Positions 25,901 through 33,284 of a DNA stretch of 33,284 nt are shown here, piece after piece. The stretch covers positions 1 through 33,284 of the forward strand of contig CANHCV010000021.1 in NCBI GenBank assembly GCA_947459245.1, written 5' to 3'. Under the pieces are notes generated by a model, which was not told where the DNA came from, did not search any database, and saw nothing but the letters and a program-made list of their open reading frames with translations. Position 1 is the first letter of the stretch. Each line of letters opens with the position of its first letter. Source of the stretch: Bacteroidota bacterium (lineage in GTDB: Bacteria > Bacteroidota > Bacteroidia > UBA7662 > CANHCV01). The position numbers were made by a program, and so were the translations under genes.

Positions 25901-28424
25901 TTGGAACGGTTCAAACAGCACTTGGACCACAGCAAGACACCCATTGTCGGTTCTTGGTAATGCTAGCAGTGTTCTTTTCCGTTTCCACTTTTTCTCGGAT
26001 GGTTCGGCTACCGATGAGGGATTCGCCATTGACAATTTTGCCGTTTACGATTCCCTTGGAGTCCTTGTTCCTACCAACGCAGCCATGGCATTTTTGGATT
26101 CTCCAAGCACCGCTTGCGGATTAGGAAATAACGAACGAGTTGTTGCTCGGGTGGTGAATTTCGGAACTGCACCGCTTTCCAACGTTCCGGTTCGCTATTC
26201 TATTTCCGGTGCAACCGCGTTCACCTCAGCAATCGATACCATTCGTGGACCCATTGCTCCCAATACCACGGTTTCTCACACCTTTACCTCTCGAGCGAAT
26301 CTATCCGCATCAGGAACTTACAATTTCAAGGTTTACACCCAAATGCCCGGCGATAACATTCAAGGAGATGATACCGTGTTTGCCACCATCGTCAACAGCC
26401 AAATCAATACTTTTTCACACCTTCAAAACTTTGATGGAGGAACTTCAGGAAATGGTTCAACTCCAGGTATCTTCCCCATCGGATGGACCTTTAAAGCAGA
26501 CTCTGCTTTTGGAAGAATTGGTTATTCTTGGTTTGTAAATAATGGTCCAACCAGTTCTTTTGCAACTGGCCCCAACCAAGATCATACCACCGGAAGCGGC
26601 AACTACGTTTACACCGAAGCATCTTTCGGTAATTCCGGAGATTCTACCTTTTTGTATTCTCCGTGTTTGAATCTTACCTCCTTAACAGCACCTCGCATGT
26701 CGTACTGGTACCACATGGCTGGTGCAACCATGGGTGAATTGTATGTTCAATACGAAAGCAATGGACAATGGATTACCTTCGATTCCATCCTTGGGCCTCA
26801 ACAAGCCAATGAAACCGATCCTTGGTTGGAGCGAAAAGTGAGCATTCCTTCCCGTGGAAATACCAAAGTTCGTTTCAAAGGAATTCGTGGTTCTAGCTTT
26901 GATGGAGATATGGCCATTGATGATGTGAAATTCTTCGACGGTTCTGGTCCGGATTTGGAGCTGAAAGCCATCCTCCGCCCCAGCAGCGGTTGCGGACTTT
27001 CGGCCAACGATACCGTAGAAATTCGTGTAAATAACGTGGGTACGGTAACTCAAACCAATATTCCCGTTGCCTACAAACTCAATGCGGGCGCTGCGGTGGT
27101 TGGTAGCATTCCTGGGCCTCTTGTAGGCGGCGGAACAGCCACCTTCAAATTCCCAACGACCGTGAATTTATCTACTACAGGAACCTATCAATTGATGGTT
27201 TACGTTGGTGCTGCTCAAGATTCCGATCGCTTGAACGACACCCTTCGCACCACTTTGGTTTCCGCCCGAAACATCACCACCCTTCCCGACTCCGAGTTTT
27301 TCGACAACAACAACGGCGGTTGGGTAGCCAGTGGCATAAATTCTTCTTGGGCACATGGAATTCCAGGAAGCAATACCATTAATTCTGCTTACTCCAGGCC
27401 AAATGTTTGGAAAACCAACTTGGGTGGAAGTTACAACGACAACGAAGAATCTCAAATTCTAAGTCCTTGTTACGATTTAAGTCAAGCTAGAAATCCGAAA
27501 GTTCGCTTCCAAATTTGGTACGAAACAGAAAACAATTACGACCTTGGAATTTTGGAGGCCACAACCGATAACGGTGCCACTTGGACCCTGGTGAACGACA
27601 GCAATTCCAGTTTCTACAATTACAGCATGTCCCGCAGTTACTATACCGGTCCTTGTTGGAACGGAGCTACCGGTGCTTGGACACAAGCAGAAGCCAATAT
27701 TTCCTCTTTTGCTGGTCAGTCTCGCGTTCGTTTCCGTTTCCGTTTCATCTCCGATGGTTCGGTAAACGGTGACGGAGTTGCTATCGATAACTTTGCCGTG
27801 TACGACTCCCTTCAAGGGCAACCACAAGGGTACATCAACCTGATGGCGGCCCGCATTGTTTCTCCAACTGCAAACAGTTTCAGCGACTCTGCCATTGTTT
27901 CAGCCGTAGTGAAAAACATGGGAAATATTTCTCGTGTACTGCCTTTCGACTTCAATTTCTCGGTGAATGGTGGTTTGGTTCAAACCCAATCGCTAGCAGT
28001 AGGTGGCCCAGGCCTACTTCCTGGTGATTCGGTGACCCACTCGTTCGCCATCAAGTACAAGGCAACCACTCCGGGAGCTCAACGCATTTGTGTATTTGTT
28101 TCTCCTGTTGATACCATCCGTAGAGACGACACCTTGTGCATCACCTTGTATTCTCGTTTGGGTACTGGCACTTGGACCTCTCAAGCAGAAATGTATCCAA
28201 ATCCCGCAAAAGAGCAGGTTTGGTTGCGCATTCCTGAAGCAACGGGCAAAGAAGTACAGTTGAGTTTGCAAGATCTTTCTGGAAGAAGAATCATGAAAAA
28301 AGTTATTTCCACCGCTCAAATTCGCGAAGGTTTGCACCTCAATTTGGATGTTCCTTCGGGATTGTACCTGATTCGGGTTGAAAACGAAACCGGTCGATGG
28401 TCGGAAAAACTCTTGGTTGATTAA
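22923..28424 (+). CDS. Giant secreted T9SS type A cargo: CARDB-like repeats, right-handed beta-helix region, MAM-like modules, C-terminal sorting domain
   Basis: Signal MKKLFFLFLFGLGALVGFS|Q; beta-helix-like YQTLQDAIAALNCGGGTGSIAFEL...; repeated (S)GCGLG.NDTV blocks; C-terminal EMYPNPAKEQVWLRI...SLQDLSGRRI...VPSGLYLIRVENETGRWSEKLLVD. Confidence 0.92.
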   Translation: MKKLFFLFLFGLGALVGFSQSLYTFPPLPGNNGADGITFNLKAYRPIILDTIYVGLSGATGTDQVEVWYSSTPISGQPNVTTSTGWTLLGTYSANITNTGLRISSVSGLDITAANFRMSAGQEYGFYVGNVQNSTMIYTTHTAAFPDTFVNNDMKITSGPQTGFGGSLPQPFNTPRCFTGGIAYHSGQGTDLGVASLVSPSAPFVAGSTRPVTITLSNQGTTAITSASLGYQLNNNTAVTAPWTGNLAPGTSTTYTFSTNITLPTTGTHTLKTWAANANGSPDVNPNNDTLRTKLCFGLTAGTYTVGARPTANYQTLQDAIAALNCGGGTGSIAFELDSGTYTGTFLIQGPISGNPSITITQNGSLGDVTIQDPIFPPTTGTSVFKLDQVSDFSFSNIVFKRNGSAGFGTPSAIIEANDGDNIEISQCRLIGGSGFGTDYSVYFNNTSNSRTIDCFLDGGISGIFYTSSTQADNNSIFNNRLVNFSASAISLTAQTLAQVNNNTIQDVDGFEIIRLEGGFGNQVYDNKIMGDMGGSVAVSLNNVNGQSGDPTKVYNNTIQLKSTSFFGAPSVFSIFTDSTDGPDYMQLLHNTVAFEYSRSPFFGSTGMISIFEDDTTLVSLGHLDVLNNIFMAKSDTRFQMSVDFHAYNLSSLKLIDSANIDYNDYFIGANLSDFAFIDDATPITHTTLFDWKTGTNQDANSDSLNPRFISNALLIPIEGLINNSGTPSFVTNDITGAVRSATTPDYGAYEFTPSPTEISISSIVSPVSGCGLGNNDTVVALVEHLGTNNLNQLVVSYTVNGAFGGTDTLTGPIAPGAKIRYAFRNRYNFSTVGTYAIKAYVAVPVDNLPLNDTANYELIHYATVTAPDTQRFDASAAWITYGSSNTWAHGAPNGAVINTSVSAPNVWTNNLTGNYNDNEQSYIQSPCYNLTGLRVPMVGFSLAYESEINYDGMVLEASTDGGGTWNVIGGQSSGGTNWYNANINGTQFSGDCWNGSNSTWTTARHPLSVLGNASSVLFRFHFFSDGSATDEGFAIDNFAVYDSLGVLVPTNAAMAFLDSPSTACGLGNNERVVARVVNFGTAPLSNVPVRYSISGATAFTSAIDTIRGPIAPNTTVSHTFTSRANLSASGTYNFKVYTQMPGDNIQGDDTVFATIVNSQINTFSHLQNFDGGTSGNGSTPGIFPIGWTFKADSAFGRIGYSWFVNNGPTSSFATGPNQDHTTGSGNYVYTEASFGNSGDSTFLYSPCLNLTSLTAPRMSYWYHMAGATMGELYVQYESNGQWITFDSILGPQQANETDPWLERKVSIPSRGNTKVRFKGIRGSSFDGDMAIDDVKFFDGSGPDLELKAILRPSSGCGLSANDTVEIRVNNVGTVTQTNIPVAYKLNAGAAVVGSIPGPLVGGGTATFKFPTTVNLSTTGTYQLMVYVGAAQDSDRLNDTLRTTLVSARNITTLPDSEFFDNNNGGWVASGINSSWAHGIPGSNTINSAYSRPNVWKTNLGGSYNDNEESQILSPCYDLSQARNPKVRFQIWYETENNYDLGILEATTDNGATWTLVNDSNSSFYNYSMSRSYYTGPCWNGATGAWTQAEANISSFAGQSRVRFRFRFISDGSVNGDGVAIDNFAVYDSLQGQPQGYINLMAARIVSPTANSFSDSAIVSAVVKNMGNISRVLPFDFNFSVNGGLVQTQSLAVGGPGLLPGDSVTHSFAIKYKATTPGAQRICVFVSPVDTIRRDDTLCITLYSRLGTGTWTSQAEMYPNPAKEQVWLRIPEATGKEVQLSLQDLSGRRIMKKVISTAQIREGLHLNLDVPSGLYLIRVENETGRWSEKLLVD
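25209..28000 (+). repeat. In-gene tandem modules of about 880 bp (CARDB-like plus MAM-like)
   Basis: Repeat heads at about 25212 (SPVSGCGLGNNDTVVALVEHLGT), 26095 (SPSTACGLGNNERVVARVVNFGT), 26970 (RPSSGCGLSANDTVEIRVNNVGT) and, degenerate, 27850 (SPTANSFSDSAIVSAVVKNMGN). Confidence 0.8.
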
Positions 28425-28439
28425 GTTCAACCTTACTTG

Positions 28440-28470
28440 AAAAAGCCCCGAAGAAATTCGGGGCTTTTTT
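28440..28470 (+). terminator. Rho-independent terminator
   Basis: aaaaagccccgaa-GAAA-ttcggggcttttt(t): 13-bp perfect stem with GAAA tetraloop and T-tract, directly after the 1833-aa gene. Confidence 0.93.
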
Positions 28471-28509
28471 TGTCTTCAAAATCCATCCAATGCGCCGTAT
28501 TTTTACCCC

Positions 28510-29595
28510 ATGAAAATTCAATTGTGGCCGAAAATCTTTCTATTTGCATGCATTACTGCACTTATAGCACCGTCTTGTTCTTCTAAAAAGGAAGAAAGAG
28601 ATGCAGTAGATCTCGATTTTTTCAACAACGAAATCAATTCGGCAGGGACCGTTCACGAAGGCGATACGGTGGTTTGGAATGTGGTCCCCACCGATTCTTT
28701 GCATCCCATCGATTCGGTTACCTTTTTCATCGATGGAAAAGCATTGACCACCACCGATTCTCTGCCCTTTCCGGTACGCATTCAAACCGAGGGCTTGACC
28801 ATGGGACAACACCTCCTCACCGCTAAAGCTTCCTCTAAAGGAACTTCGATCGAAAAAACATCGGCCATTACCCTGATGGCCCGCTCGGCCCCCCAAGCTT
28901 TTGTGGCCAAAGCCGTAAAAGCCTACCCGCACGACCCAAAGTTGTACACCCAAGGATTGGAATTTTTGGGCAACCAATTGGTGATGAGTGGCGGGCAATA
29001 CGGTCAAAGTTCCATTCGTTTGGTTGATTGGAAAACGGGGAAAGTGGCCATTGAACAAAAATTGGAACCTTCCGTATTTGGGGAAGGATGCACCGTTTTG
29101 GGTGGGAAAGTTTACCAACTTTCCTGGAAGGAGCTCACGTGTTTTATTTACGATGCAAAATCGCTCCAACCCATCGGTTCCTTCAAATATCCCCGCGCCA
29201 TCGAGGGTTGGGGAATTACCAACAATGGGAAAGAGCTCATTATGAGCGACGGTACCAACAAATTGTATTTCATCGATCCGAAAAATCCATCCACCATTTC
29301 CAAGGTCATTGAGGTTTTCAGCCACGAAAAAATGGTGGATCAGCTGAATGAATTGGAGTGGGTGAACGGTAGCATTTACGCCAACGTGTACATGACCGAT
29401 GATTTGGTGGGCATCGACCCCCAAACGGGAGCGGTAAAAAGCTTCATTTATGCCGGGGGCTTGCTCACGGCTTCCGAAGCCGAAAACGCTGAAGTCCTCA
29501 ACGGAATTGCCTACAACCCCGCAACCAAAACCCTTTTCCTCACCGGAAAATACTGGCCCAAACTTTTTGAAGTGGAATTGGCCAAAGGAAAATAA
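28510..29595 (+). CDS. Glutaminyl-peptide cyclotransferase (glutamine cyclotransferase) lipoprotein
   Basis: Lipobox-like IAPSC|SSKKE; VKAYPHDPKLYTQGLEFLGNQLVMSGGQYGQSSIRLVDWKTGKV; FGEGCTVLGGKVYQLSWKE; EGWGITNNGKELIMSDGTNKLYFIDP; ELEWVNGSIYANVYMTDDLVGIDPQTG. Confidence 0.93.
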   Translation: MKIQLWPKIFLFACITALIAPSCSSKKEERDAVDLDFFNNEINSAGTVHEGDTVVWNVVPTDSLHPIDSVTFFIDGKALTTTDSLPFPVRIQTEGLTMGQHLLTAKASSKGTSIEKTSAITLMARSAPQAFVAKAVKAYPHDPKLYTQGLEFLGNQLVMSGGQYGQSSIRLVDWKTGKVAIEQKLEPSVFGEGCTVLGGKVYQLSWKELTCFIYDAKSLQPIGSFKYPRAIEGWGITNNGKELIMSDGTNKLYFIDPKNPSTISKVIEVFSHEKMVDQLNELEWVNGSIYANVYMTDDLVGIDPQTGAVKSFIYAGGLLTASEAENAEVLNGIAYNPATKTLFLTGKYWPKLFEVELAKGK

Positions 29596-29612
29596 CGGAA
29601 AAACATCGCATC

Positions 29613-29648
29613 AAACCGCCTTTCTTGGAAACAGGAAAGGCGGTTTTG
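29613..29648 (+). terminator. Rho-independent terminator
   Basis: aaaccgcctttc (29613-29624) pairs with gaaaggcggttt (29635-29646), followed by T residues. Confidence 0.75.
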
Positions 29649-29661
29649 TTGTTACCCATTC

Positions 29662-31104
29662 ATGAAGAAAATCGTGGTTATCGGTGCCGGAATGAGTGGA
29701 CTTGCGGCGGCAGCCCTGTGCATTCGGCGCGGTCACCACGTGGTTTTGGCAGAACAGAACTGGATGGTAGGCGGGTGCTCCGCTACTTACTGGCGCAAAG
29801 GGCACCGATTCGAATCGGGCGCAACCACCTTGGTAGGTTTGGGAGAAAACCGTCCCGTGGGGTGGTTGCTCGAACAATTGAACCTGCCTCCGCTTCAAGC
29901 AACACGCCTTCATCTACCCATGCAGGTTCACGGTTTGGCGGGAACGCCCACCCTCACCCGATTCGAAAACCTGGAGGAATGGATTCAAGAGGCCGAGCGG
30001 GTTTTCGGCCCGGAAGGCCAACGAAAATTCTGGACCCGTTGCTTTGAACTTTCTCAATTCGTTTGGAACAACGCTTTGGCATTGCACCACTTTCCACCTC
30101 AAACCCTTTCCGATGTGCTTCAGGCCATTCCTCTTTTTTCATTGGAAAGGGTGAAACATCTTCCTTATGCTTTTCAAACCGTAGAGCAATGGATGGAAAA
30201 ATGTGGACTCGGGAAGCATGCAATTTTCCGAAAATTCATCGATGAGCAATTGATGATTTCGGCCCAAAACACCGCCAATGAGGTGAACTTGCTCTTCGGA
30301 TCAACCGCCCTCTGTTACACCAATGAACCCAACCATTATTTGGATGGCGGCATGCAACAATTGTCGGATGCCCTGAAAAATTGGATTGAAAAAAATGGTG
30401 GTGAAATCGTTCTCCGTCAGCCCATTCAAAAATTGGAGATTCATTCAAATAGCATTTCTGTGATCGGAAAAAACCAATCGTGGGTAGCCGATCACGTCAT
30501 CAGCAGCATCCCGTTGAACAATTTGGTTGACCTTGTTCCTGCCGAAATTTCAGAAAGCTGGAAGAAAAAAATTCAGCCGCTCGACCAATTGAGTGGGGCG
30601 TTTACCATGGGAATTGCCTACCAACCTCACCGGGAATGGGAGTGCATTCACCATCAAATTCACTTGGATTCACCCATGCCGCAAACGGGGGCGCATTCCA
30701 TTTTTTGGTCAACTCATCCCGCCTCCGACCCCCGTTCCGACTTGGAGAACATTCGGGTTGGAGCGGTGTCCATGCACGTGGTCCAACCGCTCAAAAAACA
30801 CATTCATTCCAAAGAAGAAGTAGAAAATGAGGTGTTTCGCAGATTGGAAATGGCCGATCTTGTGAAGCGGGAAAACGTGGTGTATTTCCATAGTTCTACC
30901 CCTGGAGGTTGGGAAGCATGGACGATGAGAAAAAACGGAATCGTGGGCGGTTATCCTCAATTGAAAAACGTATTACCTTGGCAAATGCCGGGATGCAAAT
31001 TGCACGGAAATCGCCTCTTGGGCGCAGGAGATAGTTTTTATCCCGGCCAAGGAATTCCCGGCGTTATCTTAAGCGCAAAAGCAGCGGTAGAAACGATTGA
31101 TTAA
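29662..31104 (+). CDS. NAD(P)/FAD-dependent oxidoreductase, phytoene desaturase/carotenoid isomerase-like
   Basis: [87 protein letters not shown]-terminal [25 protein letters not shown]. Confidence 0.9.
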   Translation: MKKIVVIGAGMSGLAAAALCIRRGHHVVLAEQNWMVGGCSATYWRKGHRFESGATTLVGLGENRPVGWLLEQLNLPPLQATRLHLPMQVHGLAGTPTLTRFENLEEWIQEAERVFGPEGQRKFWTRCFELSQFVWNNALALHHFPPQTLSDVLQAIPLFSLERVKHLPYAFQTVEQWMEKCGLGKHAIFRKFIDEQLMISAQNTANEVNLLFGSTALCYTNEPNHYLDGGMQQLSDALKNWIEKNGGEIVLRQPIQKLEIHSNSISVIGKNQSWVADHVISSIPLNNLVDLVPAEISESWKKKIQPLDQLSGAFTMGIAYQPHREWECIHHQIHLDSPMPQTGAHSIFWSTHPASDPRSDLENIRVGAVSMHVVQPLKKHIHSKEEVENEVFRRLEMADLVKRENVVYFHSSTPGGWEAWTMRKNGIVGGYPQLKNVLPWQMPGCKLHGNRLLGAGDSFYPGQGIPGVILSAKAAVETID

Positions 31105-31166
31105 GCTTCATTTTCTGCAAAAATCCATTCGTTTTTTTTGCCGCTTCCTGCTTATTTTGCAGTCCC

Positions 31167-33188
31167 ATGCCAAATGCTCTCGCTCACTCCAGAAGTCCTT
31201 ATTTGCTCCAACACGCCAACAATCCGGTGGATTGGGTAACTTGGTCGAACGAGGCATTTGAGTTAGCGAAGGCCCAGAAAAAACTGATCATCGTTTCCAT
31301 TGGATATTCGGCATGCCATTGGTGCCACGTGATGGAGCACGAATCCTTCGAAAACCAAGACGTGGCCGATGTGATGAATACCCATTTCATCTCGATAAAA
31401 GTGGATCGTGAAGAACGTCCCGATGTGGATCACCTCTACATGGAATCGGTTCAACTGATGACCGGACAAGGCGGTTGGCCGTTAAACGTGATTTGTTTGC
31501 CCGATGGAAGACCCATTTTTGGAGGAACCTACTTCCCGCAAACCAAGTGGATCGACACCCTTTCGAACATCGTTCGGCTTTGGAAAGACGATCCGAATGC
31601 TTGTTTGCAATATGGCGATCAATTGGTTCAGGCGATTCAGCAACATGCCACTTTACCTCCAAATGCAGGGGAATCTACCTTTTCTAAATCCGATTTAGAA
31701 AACTTTTTCGACCAAGTTCTGGCCAAAGCCGACCGGCGCTTGGGTGGAATGCAAGGAGCTCCCAAATTTCCCATGCCCGTCATTCTCCGAACGATGTTGC
31801 GGTACGGTTGGATTTCCGGAAACGAGGATGCGCTCCAATGGGTGCACCATTCCCTTCAGTGCATGGCTAGCGGTGGCATTTACGACCATATTGGAGGCGG
31901 ATTCGCCCGCTACTCTACCGACGCTTATTGGAAGGTTCCCCACTTCGAAAAGATGCTGTACGACAATGCTCAGCTCATTCGTTTGTACGCCGAGGCGTAC
32001 CGAACCGAACCGAACGAACTTTACCGCAAAGTGGTGTACGAAACGGTGGAGTGGTTGCAGCGAGATTTGCTACATCCTGCCGGCGCAAGTTGGTCGGCCT
32101 TGGATGCCGACACCGATGGAGTTGAAGGGAAATACTACGTTTGGACCCCACAAGAATTGGAGGAAGTGCTCAGTAATGACGCACCCATTGCTCAAGAATT
32201 TTACGGAATCGGTGGAATTGGTGAATGGGAACACGGGGTTTCCATCCCAGTTATTGGCAGTTCCATTCGTCCGCTAGCTGAAAAATTCGATTTCTCTCCG
32301 GAAGGAATGGCCGAAAAGTTGGTAGAAATTCGTCAAAAGCTCCAAAACCATCGCAAGAGCAGAACCCAACCCGGTTTGGATGATAAAATTTTATTGGGCT
32401 GGAATGCCTTGTTGGTAACGGGAATGGCCCAAGCATCTTTGGCCTTCAGCGAAGCCAACCTGCTGCATTTGGCCGAACGAAATTACCGTTTCTTGATGCA
32501 GCAATTCAAGGGCGATAACGGTCGTTGGTACCGAACTTGGAAATCGGGCGTGGCCCAGGTTTCGGCTTTTCTGGAAGACATGGCGCATTTGCTGGAAGCC
32601 AGTTTGGAATTGTACCAAGTTACCTGGAACGAGAACTATTTGGAAGATGCCCAAAACCTGTGGCACTACATTCATAAAAATCATTTTTCTGCAGATAAAA
32701 ATCTGTTTCATTTTTCACCATTTTGGGCAGAAAGCCTGGTGGCCGAACCGCTCGACTTGTCGGACAACGTGATTCCATCGGCCAATGGGGTGATGGCCCA
32801 CAACGCATTTTTGCTGGGAAGATTGGTGGGAAAACCTGAAATGATGGACTTAAGCCAACGCATGTTGGCCAACCTCGACGGAAAAATGAACTCTTACGGG
32901 GCCTACGCCTCCAATTGGGCCTTGATGCACACCTATCGCCACTACGGTTTTCACGAGTTGGCCGTGGTAGGACCTCAGGCCACCCAAATGAAATCCGAGT
33001 TGGAAGACCGATTTCTCCCCAACGTGTTGGTGGTGGGAACCCCCTACCCCAACGACCGGGTGTCTATTTTTTCCGATCGATGGATTCCAGAGAAAACTGT
33101 TTTCTATCTTTGTGAACACGGCGCATGTCAACTTCCTACCACGGATTTGGACGAGGCGCTTCAAAACATACAAACCCATAACGATTAA
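31167..33188 (+). CDS. DUF255/YyaL-type thioredoxin-domain protein (SSP411/SPATA20-like)
   Basis: [101 protein letters not shown]. Confidence 0.96.
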   Translation: MPNALAHSRSPYLLQHANNPVDWVTWSNEAFELAKAQKKLIIVSIGYSACHWCHVMEHESFENQDVADVMNTHFISIKVDREERPDVDHLYMESVQLMTGQGGWPLNVICLPDGRPIFGGTYFPQTKWIDTLSNIVRLWKDDPNACLQYGDQLVQAIQQHATLPPNAGESTFSKSDLENFFDQVLAKADRRLGGMQGAPKFPMPVILRTMLRYGWISGNEDALQWVHHSLQCMASGGIYDHIGGGFARYSTDAYWKVPHFEKMLYDNAQLIRLYAEAYRTEPNELYRKVVYETVEWLQRDLLHPAGASWSALDADTDGVEGKYYVWTPQELEEVLSNDAPIAQEFYGIGGIGEWEHGVSIPVIGSSIRPLAEKFDFSPEGMAEKLVEIRQKLQNHRKSRTQPGLDDKILLGWNALLVTGMAQASLAFSEANLLHLAERNYRFLMQQFKGDNGRWYRTWKSGVAQVSAFLEDMAHLLEASLELYQVTWNENYLEDAQNLWHYIHKNHFSADKNLFHFSPFWAESLVAEPLDLSDNVIPSANGVMAHNAFLLGRLVGKPEMMDLSQRMLANLDGKMNSYGAYASNWALMHTYRHYGFHELAVVGPQATQMKSELEDRFLPNVLVVGTPYPNDRVSIFSDRWIPEKTVFYLCEHGACQLPTTDLDEALQNIQTHND

Positions 33189-33198
33189 AAGAACGAAT

Positions 33199-33284
33199 AT
33201 GTCTGAATCGATTTCTCGCCCTTGGATGAAGCATTTGATTGCTGGGGTTATTTTCCTGGTTCTTGCTGCATTGTATTGCTCTCC
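33199..33284 (+). CDS. 5' end of a membrane protein, truncated by window end (possibly YfhO-like)
   Basis: ATG at 33199: MSESISRPWMKHLIAGVIFLVLAALYCSP... with one hydrophobic helix. Family guess is based only on this short N-terminus. Confidence 0.5.
   Translation, partial: MSESISRPWMKHLIAGVIFLVLAALYCS

Noticed and set aside
28540-29424. 294-aa minus-strand ORF opposite the glutaminyl cyclase gene
   Set aside because: Entirely antisense to a confidently identified gene; His/Gly/Phe-rich composition without recognisable motifs.
31128-31166. Promoter ttttttttgccgcttcctgcttattttgcag upstream of the DUF255 gene
   Set aside because: TATTTTG is one base short of TAnnTTTG and the region is generally T-rich, so not strong enough to list.
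31744-32277. 177-aa plus-strand ORF overlapping the DUF255 gene in another frame
   Set aside because: Out-of-frame product of a strongly conserved coding gene.

Overview
The window is a Bacteroidota (Flavobacteriales-like) chromosomal segment. The evidence is T9SS type A and type B C-terminal sorting domains, signal peptides ending in A/S|Q, a FISUMP-domain protein and a RemB/Wzi-like protein. From left to right it contains: the 3' part of an IS3-family insertion sequence; a LamG+FISUMP secreted protein flanked by hairpin-forming intergenic repeats; a CxxC-motif protein; an M28 peptidase and a Bax-inhibitor-1 protein; a type B T9SS cargo; and a lone response regulator. A compact 15-gene minus-strand run (about 22861 down to 9410) follows. 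It joins a surface-sugar locus (two DegT aminotransferases, two LbH acyltransferases, two phosphoglycosyl transferases, a PglF/FlaA1-type dehydratase, ManC, a RemB/Wzi-like protein) to pabA/trpG, a CBS-domain protein, NAD kinase and two alpha/beta hydrolases. The plus strand then carries a 1833-aa T9SS type A protein with an internal period of about 880 bp, a glutaminyl-peptide cyclotransferase lipoprotein, a CrtI-like FAD oxidoreductase, a DUF255 thioredoxin-domain protein and a truncated ORF. The most interesting signals are: a palindromic tandem intergenic repeat at about 2725-2950; a terminator-like hairpin plus T8 inside the signal-peptide codons of the M28 gene; a sugar-activation locus with two initiating transferases but no visible polymerising glycosyltransferase, flippase or 3-oxidoreductase, divergent from a T9SS cargo gene; and co-occurrence of Q-rule signal peptides with a glutaminyl cyclase. 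I see no clear wholly new system. All family assignments are by eye and were not confirmed by any search.
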